Shown one piece after another: positions 25,787 through 33,739 of a DNA stretch of 34,727 nt. Each line of letters opens with the position of its first letter. Within the stretch, counting starts at the first letter, position 1. A program made the position numbers and the translations under genes. Source of the DNA: Clostridia bacterium (GTDB lineage Bacteria; Bacillota; Clostridia; Oscillospirales; CAG-272); the NCBI GenBank assembly GCA_017545225.1, contig JAFWPR010000167.1:1-34727 (forward strand). Reading direction: 5' to 3'. Below the pieces are notes generated by a model. It searched no databases and was not told the origin of the DNA. It saw only the letters and a program-made list of their open reading frames with translations.

Positions 25787-27022
25787 TCACATAATAGATG
25801 ATTCAGATATTTTTTCAATACTATAGAATGTCAGTCTTTGCTTACGAATCAAGTCATCAAATTCTTTTTTGCCAAAGATACGAATCAAGTTGCGAATGTA
25901 TTTTTCTTCCTCCTCCGGACGATGGTAATAAATATATATTGAACCGGCAAGTGAAAACACTTCTCTTATTATATCCTCATCCGTGATATCTAACGAATGA
26001 CCTAAAACATATACGTCATCCGCCAGCCCGCGCTTTTTGTCCGCTTCCATTAGTTCGATAGTATTCCGGAATGAATCAAAAGTGTCGCTAATCAACCTTT
26101 GATAATACTTTTTGAATAGAATATACTGCGCCGCCGAACCCTTCTCGTCATCGCTATCAGGATTGATTCCCAGTATAACACCATCACCGATCTTTCCATG
26201 AAGATGAACAACTGAGTCTGCCTTATATTGATTCTCGTATGTTTTTGTATAGTTAAAAGAAATAACTGTCTGAAACGAATTAAAGAAACTGTTAGATTTT
26301 TCCAGTGGACCTTCGGAAAGCCTTTTCTCTATAACGTTCTCGACGAAATGGTAAAGATAAAACTCGAGTATCTGTGCAAACTGTTTTAACAACTCAAATA
26401 AAGATTCCACAACCTTATTCTTGTCAATTCTTTTGACGTTTTCAAAACGGTCTTTTATTGTATACTTTTCCTTTACGACTTTTCGATTACTGATTCCACC
26501 CCAACAGGAGATATTATCAATAATCTCTTCTTCAAAGAAATCAAAATAATCCAGAACCACCTTCTCAGTGACCCTGCTTACATTATGCTTAAAAGATAAT
26601 CTTCCATTATACTGTTTCCAACGATCATCATCAATCAAAAACGAGTCAAACACCCCGATTACAAAGCGGATATTCTTCTCGACGTCAATCCAGTTACTGT
26701 CATTTTTACACTCTTCGACCATAAATCTCCACCAAGGATTATTCTCGCACATTTTAATCAACGAGGATTGCTCTTTTTCCTCCAAAATCATAGAATCGTA
26801 TTCTTTTTTGTACCTTATGTAGCTTTCCTGAAGCATCGGGCAGTTATTTTCGACCTCTGCCATAATACGCCCTAATGGTTTGTCCTCGATTGTGATTTGT
26901 TTTCGTGTGCTTTTTGAAGTATCACCGCGAACTAAATATTCTGTTATAGTTAAAAAACAGTAATATGTTGTTGGCAAATAATGATATAAATCAAACCCAT
27001 TGCCAAGGAGAAGAACTTTCAT
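25787..27022 (-). CDS. AbiH-family abortive infection protein (411 aa)
   Basis: The family hallmark is at the very N-terminus: LLLGNGFDLYHYLPT (residues 4-18), a nucleotide-binding-like loop. Later conserved blocks are SFNYTKTYE, VVHLHGKIGDG, and YVLGHSLDITDEDI. These match AbiH (originally a lactococcal phage-exclusion gene), whose molecular mechanism is not established. The length is close to other members. SD GAGGTGAAAA precedes ATG. The gene begins 9 bp after the stop of an hsdS remnant and is much more AT-rich than hsdR, consistent with arrival by transfer. It probably acts as an accessory anti-phage gene in the restriction island. Confidence 0.8.
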   Translation of the reverse strand: MKVLLLGNGFDLYHYLPTTYYCFLTITEYLVRGDTSKSTRKQITIEDKPLGRIMAEVENNCPMLQESYIRYKKEYDSMILEEKEQSSLIKMCENNPWWRFMVEECKNDSNWIDVEKNIRFVIGVFDSFLIDDDRWKQYNGRLSFKHNVSRVTEKVVLDYFDFFEEEIIDNISCWGGISNRKVVKEKYTIKDRFENVKRIDKNKVVESLFELLKQFAQILEFYLYHFVENVIEKRLSEGPLEKSNSFFNSFQTVISFNYTKTYENQYKADSVVHLHGKIGDGVILGINPDSDDEKGSAAQYILFKKYYQRLISDTFDSFRNTIELMEADKKRGLADDVYVLGHSLDITDEDIIREVFSLAGSIYIYYHRPEEEEKYIRNLIRIFGKKEFDDLIRKQRLTFYSIEKISESSIM

Positions 27023-27031
27023 TTTTTCACC

Positions 27032-27130
27032 TCATCCAAAAATTTTTTGCATCAAACTGTCAAATAACAGTTGCGCTTTTTCAAGTGATTTTTGAACTGC
27101 AATTTTTGATTTATCGATTTGTTCAATAAA
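27032..27130 (-). pseudogene. Remnant of a second hsdS 3' end
   Basis: The 32 residues before the TGA at 27032-27034 (starting FIEQIDKSKIAVQK and ending LMQKIFG) match the last 32 residues of the intact HsdS at 23 positions. The DNA is about 80% identical to 27775-27873 by eye. The homology continues through the stop into the following GGTGAA SD. The divergence suggests it comes from a different hsdS allele, not a fresh duplicate. Confidence 0.85.
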
Positions 27131-27135
27131 AACTC

Positions 27136-27167
27136 GCCGTCCGATTTCAGAAATCAAAGTTGGTCAT
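27136..27167 (-). pseudogene. Remnant of an hsdR 5' end
   Basis: Thirty-two bases starting ATGACCAACTTTGATTTC match the first 33 bases of hsdR (25408-25440) except for one missing C. A GAGG-type SD precedes both ATGs. The single deletion brings a stop after six codons, and the 3' end of the 203-aa gene reads through the first bases. Confidence 0.85.
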
Positions 27168-27765
27168 GGGTGACCTCCTCGTCGGTTTCTTTAACCAACC
27201 ATTCTTTGACCATCGCAATATGGTTTTTTTCATAGCATTCCGGCCAGTTTTTAAGGCATGACTCAATAGCTCGAATTATTTCATCCTTTCCTGTAACTGC
27301 ACATATTGCATCTTCGTGTGAATCAAACTGCTTTTTCAGAAATATCAGATTCAATTTGTTGAGCTCGGCATTCCTTTTTATATGTTTTTCAGTTTTTCTT
27401 TTTGTTAAATAGATTACATTCATTTCAGCTTTTCTGAACTTTTCAAAATCCGTATCCAATTTCACAAATATACGTTCCGCTCGTTTACCTTGTATCGCGT
27501 CTTGTCCATCAGCAAAAAGTGACAATGTGAAAATCAGATCGGAGGTCGTAGATATGTAATCATTATAGGCTTTCTTGAATTCAACTTTGTATTGTGCTAT
27601 TGTGCTAATAATAACGACGATAAAGCTACAAGCAGATCCGATAAATAATTCCTGAATAAAATGCGAGTGTGGAAACTCAATAAATTCAAAGATTACCGAA
27701 AACAAAACACACACTGTAAGACATACGATGCAAGTTTTAACTATTTTAATTAGCGGTTTCAACAT
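27154..27765 (-). CDS. Two-TM membrane protein of unknown function in the island (203 aa)
   Basis: Two hydrophobic segments lie at about residues 8-28 and 38-60. The rest is a cytoplasmic, Lys/Glu-rich helical domain (residues ~65-200) with a mid-section FEKFRKAEMNVIYLTKRKTEKHIKR. No catalytic motif or family is recognised. It starts 9 bp after hsdS with SD GGTGAAGAT. The last residues (THDQL) are encoded by the start of the hsdR remnant, so the original C-terminus may have been changed. A membrane-acting defence effector is one possibility. It is AT-rich like hsdS and abiH. Confidence 0.6.
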   Translation of the reverse strand: MLKPLIKIVKTCIVCLTVCVLFSVIFEFIEFPHSHFIQELFIGSACSFIVVIISTIAQYKVEFKKAYNDYISTTSDLIFTLSLFADGQDAIQGKRAERIFVKLDTDFEKFRKAEMNVIYLTKRKTEKHIKRNAELNKLNLIFLKKQFDSHEDAICAVTGKDEIIRAIESCLKNWPECYEKNHIAMVKEWLVKETDEEVTHDQL

Positions 27766-27774
27766 ATCTTCACC

Positions 27775-28920
27775 TTACCCGAAATATTTCTGCATTAAAC
27801 CATCAAATAACAGTTGCGCTTTATCAAGGGCTTTTTGAACGACAATCTTTGATTTGTCGACTTGTTGGACGAAGGTTGCAAACTCATCTTGCAAGCTTTT
27901 AGGCGGTCTATACATTTTGATCTGAGCCATTGCGCTAAGCACCAAATCTCTATTTGCTATTCCCTTAGTCAACTTTTGTGATTGGTCATAGCAATAATCA
28001 CAGTTAAGCATATTTTCAAAAAACAACCCGTTCAATTTCTCTTTGTCAAATTTAAGAACTGCCAAATGGACCCAATTCGCAAACTCGATATCTACATCTA
28101 TCAGTTTTGCAATACCTGTCGTTCCACCCTTGCTATAAAGCATATCTCCCTTTTCTGGACAACACTTCTTCCGTGCTTCTTTATAGTCTTCGTCAGAAAT
28201 ATACCTTGCAGTTGTAAAATCAATTACATGATTCACAATATTTCTCACAGATATAAATGGATGCCCCCCGTTTTCCTTTCCGATATCTGGAAGCGATTTA
28301 TGTGGGCCGTCCTTAATATAACAGCACTCTTTTCCAACAGTCGTTTCATCCCAATGTATCGGATTAGTAGCGGGATCCCCAAACATCTCGACAAATCGGG
28401 CTTTGATGAGATTATCAAGTAACTGTATTTGAGATGTTCTTAATGAGATGATTCTTTTTGCTTGATCAAGTATCCAAACTATTTCTTTTTGTTTACTTAA
28501 ATCAGGAAGATAGATTGGAAACTCGCATAACATTTCGAACTTGAGGTTATCTCGAACACTTCCTCTTGCAACGGTTCGAATTCGTTGGAGAGCATAATCG
28601 CTTTTCAGATAGTAATACAAATATTGTTGATTTAACTGAGGAGACACAGCGAAGACATTATATAAAGGGCTAACAATAACACGATTTTCATTTCTTTGCC
28701 AGTCAATTGATCCCACGTTAATTCTCGAAGGGTTGTAAGCAAAGTATCCCCTTGGTACGATCTTATAGGTTGATTTGTCTTTGCTCGCAACTTCTTTTCC
28801 AAAATAATCCTGACAAAAACCCTGCGTATTTGTAACGCTGAAAACAGGGATGTTTTCATTGCCCTTGTTTCTAACAGAGTATTCTTGGATATAATCACCC
28901 AACCTGACTTTTGCACTCAT
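27775..28920 (-). CDS. hsdS: Type I restriction specificity subunit (HsdS, 381 aa)
   Basis: Two target-recognition domains are visible (about residues 1-140 and 185-330). Each is followed by a conserved helical spacer: IISLRTSQIQLLDNLIKARFVEMFGDP in the middle, and FVQQVDKSKIVVQKALDKAQ to the end. HsdS chooses the bipartite DNA target for HsdM and HsdR. The full length is present. It starts 5 bp after the 270-aa gene. It is distinctly AT-rich compared with hsdM and hsdR, a usual sign of frequent exchange of specificity genes. The actual recognition sequence cannot be derived. Confidence 0.93.
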   Translation of the reverse strand: MSAKVRLGDYIQEYSVRNKGNENIPVFSVTNTQGFCQDYFGKEVASKDKSTYKIVPRGYFAYNPSRINVGSIDWQRNENRVIVSPLYNVFAVSPQLNQQYLYYYLKSDYALQRIRTVARGSVRDNLKFEMLCEFPIYLPDLSKQKEIVWILDQAKRIISLRTSQIQLLDNLIKARFVEMFGDPATNPIHWDETTVGKECCYIKDGPHKSLPDIGKENGGHPFISVRNIVNHVIDFTTARYISDEDYKEARKKCCPEKGDMLYSKGGTTGIAKLIDVDIEFANWVHLAVLKFDKEKLNGLFFENMLNCDYCYDQSQKLTKGIANRDLVLSAMAQIKMYRPPKSLQDEFATFVQQVDKSKIVVQKALDKAQLLFDGLMQKYFG

Positions 28921-28925
28921 TTCAA

Positions 28926-29738
28926 CTAATTCCTATCAGATGCATTTTTTAATGAAATCATAAAACGAATAATATTTCCGGTTTGGTACATTATGAACTC
29001 AAGACATTCTTTTTTTGTTTTATCTGCATGTTTTGCGTTGTTATTTATGAAGTTTGTATACATTTGAAGTATTGTTTCAAAAGTATTCGATAATTCTTTG
29101 GGTATACCGTGTTCCTTCATAAACTGACCATAATCACTTTTCAGGTTTTCCAAAGTCTTTTTGCTTTTGAAAAAACTCTGGAAAAAGGTTTCAAGCGCTT
29201 TTCTAAACAAATCCGCTACATTACTGTAATTGCTACTTCTTGAGTATTCCAAAAGGGCATGTGTCATTGCATGCCTTGCGGACGGATAGTTTTGTAGCCA
29301 TTCAAAGGGAATACTGACAATTGCTTCATCTAATTCTTTTGCTCCTTTAGGAAAAACAAAGAAGCCATCATTATCGCGTATTATTTCATACTGTAAATCC
29401 AAATCATCAAGTGCTTGTTTTATGTATGATTCAATGTAAAATCCACCTTCAACATGATTGAAAAGGTAAAAACAGTTTGCTAAGACAATTGCTTTACTGA
29501 GCATTGCACAAGTTTCAGTTTCTCTTTCGATGCTTTTTTTTACCTCGTTCCAAGCATAATAACGCAAAGGCTTTTCATAAACGTCAATAAAATATTTTCT
29601 GCAGATTGATTCTTCATCATCTGGATTACTAGATGAAATTATATCAAGCAATACTGACAACCTATTAGATAAGCATTTTGCTTTTTCTACATCTTCAAAA
29701 CCTATCCCCAGTTTTTTTCTATAGTCAATCCAATTCAT
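28926..29738 (-). CDS. HEPN/Abi-C-like accessory protein (270 aa)
   Basis: The protein is largely helical with no membrane segment. The C-terminal part (NNNAKHADKTKKECLEFIMYQTGNIIRFMI) resembles the abortive-infection C-terminal/HEPN-like domain in layout: a polar Asn/His stretch before a long hydrophobic helix. The classical R-x4-6-H of active HEPN ribonucleases is not clearly present, so catalytic activity is doubtful. The N-terminal ~150 residues are not recognised. It lies between the HipA-like kinase and hsdS, 5 bp before hsdS, and is AT-rich. I infer a defence-linked role, with low certainty. Confidence 0.55.
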   Translation of the reverse strand: MNWIDYRKKLGIGFEDVEKAKCLSNRLSVLLDIISSSNPDDEESICRKYFIDVYEKPLRYYAWNEVKKSIERETETCAMLSKAIVLANCFYLFNHVEGGFYIESYIKQALDDLDLQYEIIRDNDGFFVFPKGAKELDEAIVSIPFEWLQNYPSARHAMTHALLEYSRSSNYSNVADLFRKALETFFQSFFKSKKTLENLKSDYGQFMKEHGIPKELSNTFETILQMYTNFINNNAKHADKTKKECLEFIMYQTGNIIRFMISLKNASDRN

Positions 29739-29819
29739 ATAGATGCCTTCTTTCTATGTGTATAGGAGGAATAATAGTTACTCTTGTCTCAACTTTTCCT
29801 CAACTCATCCATTCCCCTC

Positions 29820-30944
29820 TTAAATACTCATCAGATAATTGAGCCGTTGGGAAAACATATTATACTGCTCGTTACTTGCAAACCAAGCTCTTGATACTTC
29901 GGAAACCTGATTCAGCCCGACGGTTTTTACCGCTTCTGCTGCGGCGTCTTTCTGGCTCGGATGACCCGTCACGGGCTGGCAAATTCCGCCTTCCAGCGTG
30001 GAATAATCGGTGAACGCTTTATTGAAGTCCATCAAAGGATAAAGACCGAGCAACTCGTTGTTGTCATTATTTACGTAGAAGCCCCAATTCCCCCAGTGCC
30101 TGTCGGAGTTTCCGATCAGGTAGTCTATAATGATCATCATACAGAAGGCGTATTTGTCTTTTTTGAAAACGAATTCTTCCGTATCAATATTGTGATTGAC
30201 GCAATAAACGTCTATGAACTCCATTGAGACGATACTTTTGTCTTCGCTTGTGATCAGTTTGCTTTTACTGACTTTCTTCTGGTCGAAAGTATCCTCGGTG
30301 TACCTGACGTGATCGATCTTGAAACAATCAGCGATTTTTGACGCAAGAAGTTCCGCCTCGACGTCGCGTTCTTCACCGTCTTTCATAAGGTAAAACGCGC
30401 CGTCCTTTCTTATCCACGCCTTTGGAGCGACGCCGTTGGTTGCAACGTCGCCCGCAGCGTCGCGATTTGCAAGCAATTCGGCGTTTTGTGCGGTTATCTG
30501 TTTTCCGAGGAGAGATACGTCCGCAAACGAATTCGACAGCGAATGCCTGTATAAGCTGACGTCTTCGAAACTTATCTTCTCTCTGTCTCCCTTGATCCAA
30601 TAAACGTCGGTAAGACAAAGCGCGTGATATGAAATGGATATCATAGCTCTTTCGCGGTCTGTGGTCGCCTGTTTTGCTCCTATGGAGTTCAGGATCTCTT
30701 TCGCGTAACGTCGGTCGAGAGTCAAAACACGCGAGGCGCACCAGTAATAGAAATTATTGAGATTATTCACGCGTGTTTCGACGTCTTTCTCCTGATCGAG
30801 CCAAAGATTATACGGCATAAACGATTTTGCGTAGATCGTTACGGTCCCATCTTCTCTTACGGATGCAACGCGTCTGTTTTTGTGCATGATCGTATAACGC
30901 GCCCACCCTTTTACAAAAGCGTTTTTTTCAATTTTGATACTCAT
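29820..30944 (-). CDS. HipA/CtkA-like protein kinase in the restriction operon (374 aa)
   Basis: The C-terminal half has kinase-like motifs of the HipA/CtkA group: YLIGNSDRHWGNWGF with catalytic Asp281, and LMDFNKAF with the metal-binding Asp306. The N-terminal half has an ATP-site-like section around GVAPKAWIRKDGAFYLMKDG. Family members phosphorylate Ser/Thr on proteins; in HipA this inhibits translation. No HipB-like antitoxin is adjacent, which is unlike classical hipBA. The ATG overlaps the hsdM stop by 4 bp, so it is translated with the methylase. This linkage suggests a kinase that monitors or modulates the restriction system. Confidence 0.75.
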   Translation of the reverse strand: MSIKIEKNAFVKGWARYTIMHKNRRVASVREDGTVTIYAKSFMPYNLWLDQEKDVETRVNNLNNFYYWCASRVLTLDRRYAKEILNSIGAKQATTDRERAMISISYHALCLTDVYWIKGDREKISFEDVSLYRHSLSNSFADVSLLGKQITAQNAELLANRDAAGDVATNGVAPKAWIRKDGAFYLMKDGEERDVEAELLASKIADCFKIDHVRYTEDTFDQKKVSKSKLITSEDKSIVSMEFIDVYCVNHNIDTEEFVFKKDKYAFCMMIIIDYLIGNSDRHWGNWGFYVNNDNNELLGLYPLMDFNKAFTDYSTLEGGICQPVTGHPSQKDAAAEAVKTVGLNQVSEVSRAWFASNEQYNMFSQRLNYLMSI

Positions 30945-32440
30945 TTCAACATATCCTCCAGATTCTTCATTTCTTCGGCGATCTGTTTTTCAAGTTCCCG
31001 CAGTTCCGCCATGATCTCGCTCGTCGGCGGGTATTCGACGGGCTTATACTCCGTCTGTTTATACTTGTTGATGCTCAGATCGTAATCGTTACCGACGATC
31101 TCGTCCTTCGGGACGAAGAAGGATTTTTCGGTGCGCTTGCGGTCGGCTTCACCGCCGAGATTACGGAACCGCGCGACGATATCGGGGATATCGTTCTCCG
31201 CGACGGGGGAGCGCTTGTCGTCGAGCGAGAAGCCGTCCGCCTTCATATCGTAGAACCACACCTTGTCCGTTCCGCCGTGCCCGGTCTTCGTGAAGATCAG
31301 GATCCCGGTAGAAACTCCGGCGTACGGTTTGAACACGCCGGAGGGCATCGAGATCACCGCCTCGAGACGGTTTTCCTCGATCAGCGCCTTTCTGATCGCC
31401 TTATGCGCCGTCGACGAGCCGAACAGAACGCCGTCGGGAACGATGCACGCGCACCGTCCGCCGACGCGGAGCATCCGCAGAAACAGCGCGATGAAAAGAA
31501 GTTCGGTCTTTTTTGTCTTGCAGACCTTCAGCAGATCTGTCGAGACTATATCCGCGTCGAGACTTCCTTTGAACGGCGGGTTCGCAAGGATCAGGGAATA
31601 CTTGTCCCGGTCGGGGTTCTGGTCGGACAGACTGTCGCGGTATTCGATGAACGGGTTGTCGATCCCGTGCGTCATCATGTTCATGGCTCCGATACGGAGC
31701 ATAGTTCTGTCCATATCGTAACCGAAGAACATGTGATTCATAAAGTGGTCTTTCTTTTCCTTGCTGTAAAAGATCTCTTCTTTCCGTGTCTCTTTGAGAT
31801 ATTCGCCCGCGGCGACAAGAAAGCCGGACGTACCGCACGCGGGATCACAAATGATATCATTCGCTTTCGGATCCATCAGCTCTACCATCATTCTGATGAC
31901 GTGGCGAGGGGTACGGAACTGTCCGTTGACGCCCGCCGTCGCTATCTTGGCGAGCAGATATTCGTAAACGTCTCCGCGCACGTCGGCGGATTGCGTTTCA
32001 TTCATGAGTTTATAGATCTCGTCGAGCGAGTCCACCACTTTGGAAAGCATAAGCGGGGTGGGAAGCTTGAAGATCGCGTCGTCCATATATTTGGAATACG
32101 CGCTGTTTTTGTCGCCGTGGAGATTCTTGATAAAAGGGAACACCCATTCCTGCATAACGGAATACATCCGCCCCGCGGGGAAATCGTGGAACACGCTCCA
32201 TTTGAGCTGAGTTCCGTCGATCCTGCGCTCGCCGATCTCGACCTCGTCCGCAAATATGCTCCTGAAAGGCAGTCCGAGCATCGCGCTCTCTTTGGCGCGA
32301 AGGTTGTCGCTGTCGTCGAGATCGCGGATGAACATAAGATACGTGATCTGTTCTATCACGTCGAGAGGGTTTGTCAGCCCTCCGGTCCAGAAGATCTCCC
32401 ACAAGCCGTCTATTTTATTTTTCAGTTCACCTGTGATCAT
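30941..32440 (-). CDS. hsdM: Type I DNA methyltransferase subunit (HsdM, 499 aa)
   Basis: The N-terminal helical HsdM domain (LKNKIDGLWEIFWTGGLTNPLDVIEQITYLMFIRDLD) is followed by the N6-adenine methylase core. This has motif I DPACGTSGF (Asp199) for SAM binding and motif IV NPPF (Asn287). The C-terminal coiled segment (EIMAELRELEKQIAEEMKNLE) is typical for contacting HsdS. It methylates adenine in the host copies of the target site, protecting them from HsdR. It starts 5 bp after the upstream Fic gene stop and overlaps the kinase gene. The length is normal. Confidence 0.95.
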   Translation of the reverse strand: MITGELKNKIDGLWEIFWTGGLTNPLDVIEQITYLMFIRDLDDSDNLRAKESAMLGLPFRSIFADEVEIGERRIDGTQLKWSVFHDFPAGRMYSVMQEWVFPFIKNLHGDKNSAYSKYMDDAIFKLPTPLMLSKVVDSLDEIYKLMNETQSADVRGDVYEYLLAKIATAGVNGQFRTPRHVIRMMVELMDPKANDIICDPACGTSGFLVAAGEYLKETRKEEIFYSKEKKDHFMNHMFFGYDMDRTMLRIGAMNMMTHGIDNPFIEYRDSLSDQNPDRDKYSLILANPPFKGSLDADIVSTDLLKVCKTKKTELLFIALFLRMLRVGGRCACIVPDGVLFGSSTAHKAIRKALIEENRLEAVISMPSGVFKPYAGVSTGILIFTKTGHGGTDKVWFYDMKADGFSLDDKRSPVAENDIPDIVARFRNLGGEADRKRTEKSFFVPKDEIVGNDYDLSINKYKQTEYKPVEYPPTSEIMAELRELEKQIAEEMKNLEDMLK

Positions 32441-32445
32441 CGTAT

Positions 32446-33504
32446 TTACTCCTTTTCATGATTCCATACGTATTTGGTGTATCGCCCGCCGCCGATTTTG
32501 ACGATCAGACCGTTTTTCAACAGATCGCTCAGGACGCGCTGGACCGTCACCTGACTGATATCCGGGCACTCTTTCATGACTTCGGTTTTCGTAATCGGCC
32601 CGATCTTGCCCCGGACGATCTCTCTGACTCGGTCGGGCTTGGACAGACTGCTGTCGACGATCAGAGCGGAGCGCGATTCAAACTCGCGATATGCCACGAC
32701 GATAACGCCGAGCATATACCTCACGAACGGGACGTAATCGTTCTCGCCTTCGTGCCACCCGAAAGAGCTTTCCCCAAGTGTCTCATAATACGTTTGTTTG
32801 CTGTCGGAGATCAGTTTTTCAATACTGATATACTTGCCTACGGTATATCCGGCGCGGTACAGAAGAAGAAGAGTCAGAAGCCGGCTCATTCTCCCGTTTC
32901 CGTCGTTGAAGGGATGAACGCACAGAAAATCGAGGATAAACATCGGTATCAGCGCCAGCGCGTCGGTCTCACCGTCGTTAAGAGCGTCGTCGTACGCGGC
33001 GCAGATCGCATTTACGTATTCCGGCGTTTCCCACGCGGGAACCGGCTGAAAACGAACCGTTTTAGTTCCGTCGGCGTGTTCTTCCGCGATCACGTTGTCG
33101 CCGGTTTTATAATTGCCGCCGATAGAATGACCCGTAAACTTGTAAAGGTCTCTGTGAAGCTGAAGGATCATGGAAGAGCGGGGAGGGATGTAGTCGTAAC
33201 TCTCGTGGATCGTCGAAAGAACGTCGCGGTATCCTGCGATCTCTTTTTCGCTTCGCGTTTTCGGTCTCGTCTTTTCTTTTACGATTTTTTGCAGACGGTC
33301 GTCCGACGTGCTGATCCCCTCGATCTTGTTTGACGCGTCGGTGCTCTGTATTTTTGCGATCTCGACCAGTTGAGTGAGTACGTCGGCGTTCTCTTCGACG
33401 GTCTGGAGCTGTCGGCTTTTGTATTCGTGTATCGCCGTAAGAAGCGAGACGATTTCGGCTGAAAGCAGTTTTCTGTATTCTTTTTTATAATCGAATTTTC
33501 TCAT
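32446..33504 (-). CDS. Class II Fic protein with C-terminal winged helix (352 aa)
   Basis: The Fic motif HPFNDGNGR (His197) is intact. An N-terminal inhibitory helix is visible as S58-N-K-I-E62-G63, fitting [S/T]xxxE[G/N], which defines class II enzymes kept inactive until the Glu is displaced. The last ~80 residues look like a winged-helix DNA-binding domain (TKTEVMKECPDISQVTVQRVLSDLLKNGLIVKIGGGRYTKY). It is the first gene of the island operon, followed 5 bp later by hsdM. The promoter region is full of inverted repeats, so this protein is the natural candidate for autoregulation, by inference. Confidence 0.88.
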   Translation of the reverse strand: MRKFDYKKEYRKLLSAEIVSLLTAIHEYKSRQLQTVEENADVLTQLVEIAKIQSTDASNKIEGISTSDDRLQKIVKEKTRPKTRSEKEIAGYRDVLSTIHESYDYIPPRSSMILQLHRDLYKFTGHSIGGNYKTGDNVIAEEHADGTKTVRFQPVPAWETPEYVNAICAAYDDALNDGETDALALIPMFILDFLCVHPFNDGNGRMSRLLTLLLLYRAGYTVGKYISIEKLISDSKQTYYETLGESSFGWHEGENDYVPFVRYMLGVIVVAYREFESRSALIVDSSLSKPDRVREIVRGKIGPITKTEVMKECPDISQVTVQRVLSDLLKNGLIVKIGGGRYTKYVWNHEKE

Positions 33505-33521
33505 AGTCGGTCTCCGGTTTG

Positions 33522-33554
33522 AATTTGATCATTTTAATACCATCTGATCAAATT
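33522..33554 (-). promoter_or_regulatory. Inverted repeat 1: probable operator downstream of the island -10 box
   Basis: AATTTGATCA and TGATCAAATT are separated by 13 bp. The element lies directly after the -10 element, over the predicted transcription start and early leader of the Fic-hsdM operon, so a bound protein would block transcription. Confidence 0.65.
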
Positions 33555-33556
33555 GA

Positions 33557-33585
33557 ATTATATCAGTTATAAATTCATTTGTCAA
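33557..33585 (-). promoter_or_regulatory. Perfect-consensus sigmaA promoter of the defence island
   Basis: On the minus strand TTGACA, exactly 17 bp, TATAAT. All twelve hexamer bases match. It should be very strong unless repressed. TTTGATCA-type half-sites lie on both sides. The ATG of the Fic gene is about 50 bp downstream. Confidence 0.9.
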
Positions 33586-33591
33586 GTTTTT

Positions 33592-33623
33592 AATTTGATC
33601 ATTTTCCGAATAATGATCAAATT
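33592..33623 (-). promoter_or_regulatory. Inverted repeat 2: 12-bp perfect palindromic arms upstream of the -35 box
   Basis: AATTTGATCATT and AATGATCAAATT are perfect reverse complements with an 8-bp spacer (TTCCGAAT). The extended unit TGATCAAATTGAA occurs at 33545 and 33614, and TGATCAGATTGAA at 33635. This looks like a multi-site operator. Confidence 0.75.
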
Positions 33624-33655
33624 GAAAGATCAAATGATCAGATTGAATAGATCTT

Positions 33656-33689
33656 GGCGGCGGGTATCTTATCCGCCGCCGAATATTTT
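33656..33689 (+). terminator. Hairpin with T-run in the leader of the S1-domain gene
   Basis: GGCGGCGG and CCGCCGCC pair around a 9-nt loop, followed by GAATATTTTTG. It could be a weak terminator, an attenuator, or a boundary between the island and the next gene. No matching plus-strand promoter was clear. Confidence 0.4.
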
Positions 33690-33739
33690 TGTCCGCCGCG
33701 TCATAGTTTGGAACGACTTCAAAAAGAAAGGCGCGGTAA

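Noticed and set aside
27032-27873. hsdS 3' copies considered as a phase-variable inversion system
   Set aside because: The copies are in direct orientation, lack target-recognition domains in the remnant, and no invertase gene is present; inversion is not possible, only deletion.
29739-29819. Promoter between the kinase and the 270-aa gene
   Set aside because: TTGAG-like strings exist but no -10 at proper spacing was found.
29820-30944. Classical hipBA toxin-antitoxin pair
   Set aside because: No HipB-like HTH gene is next to the kinase; it overlaps hsdM instead.
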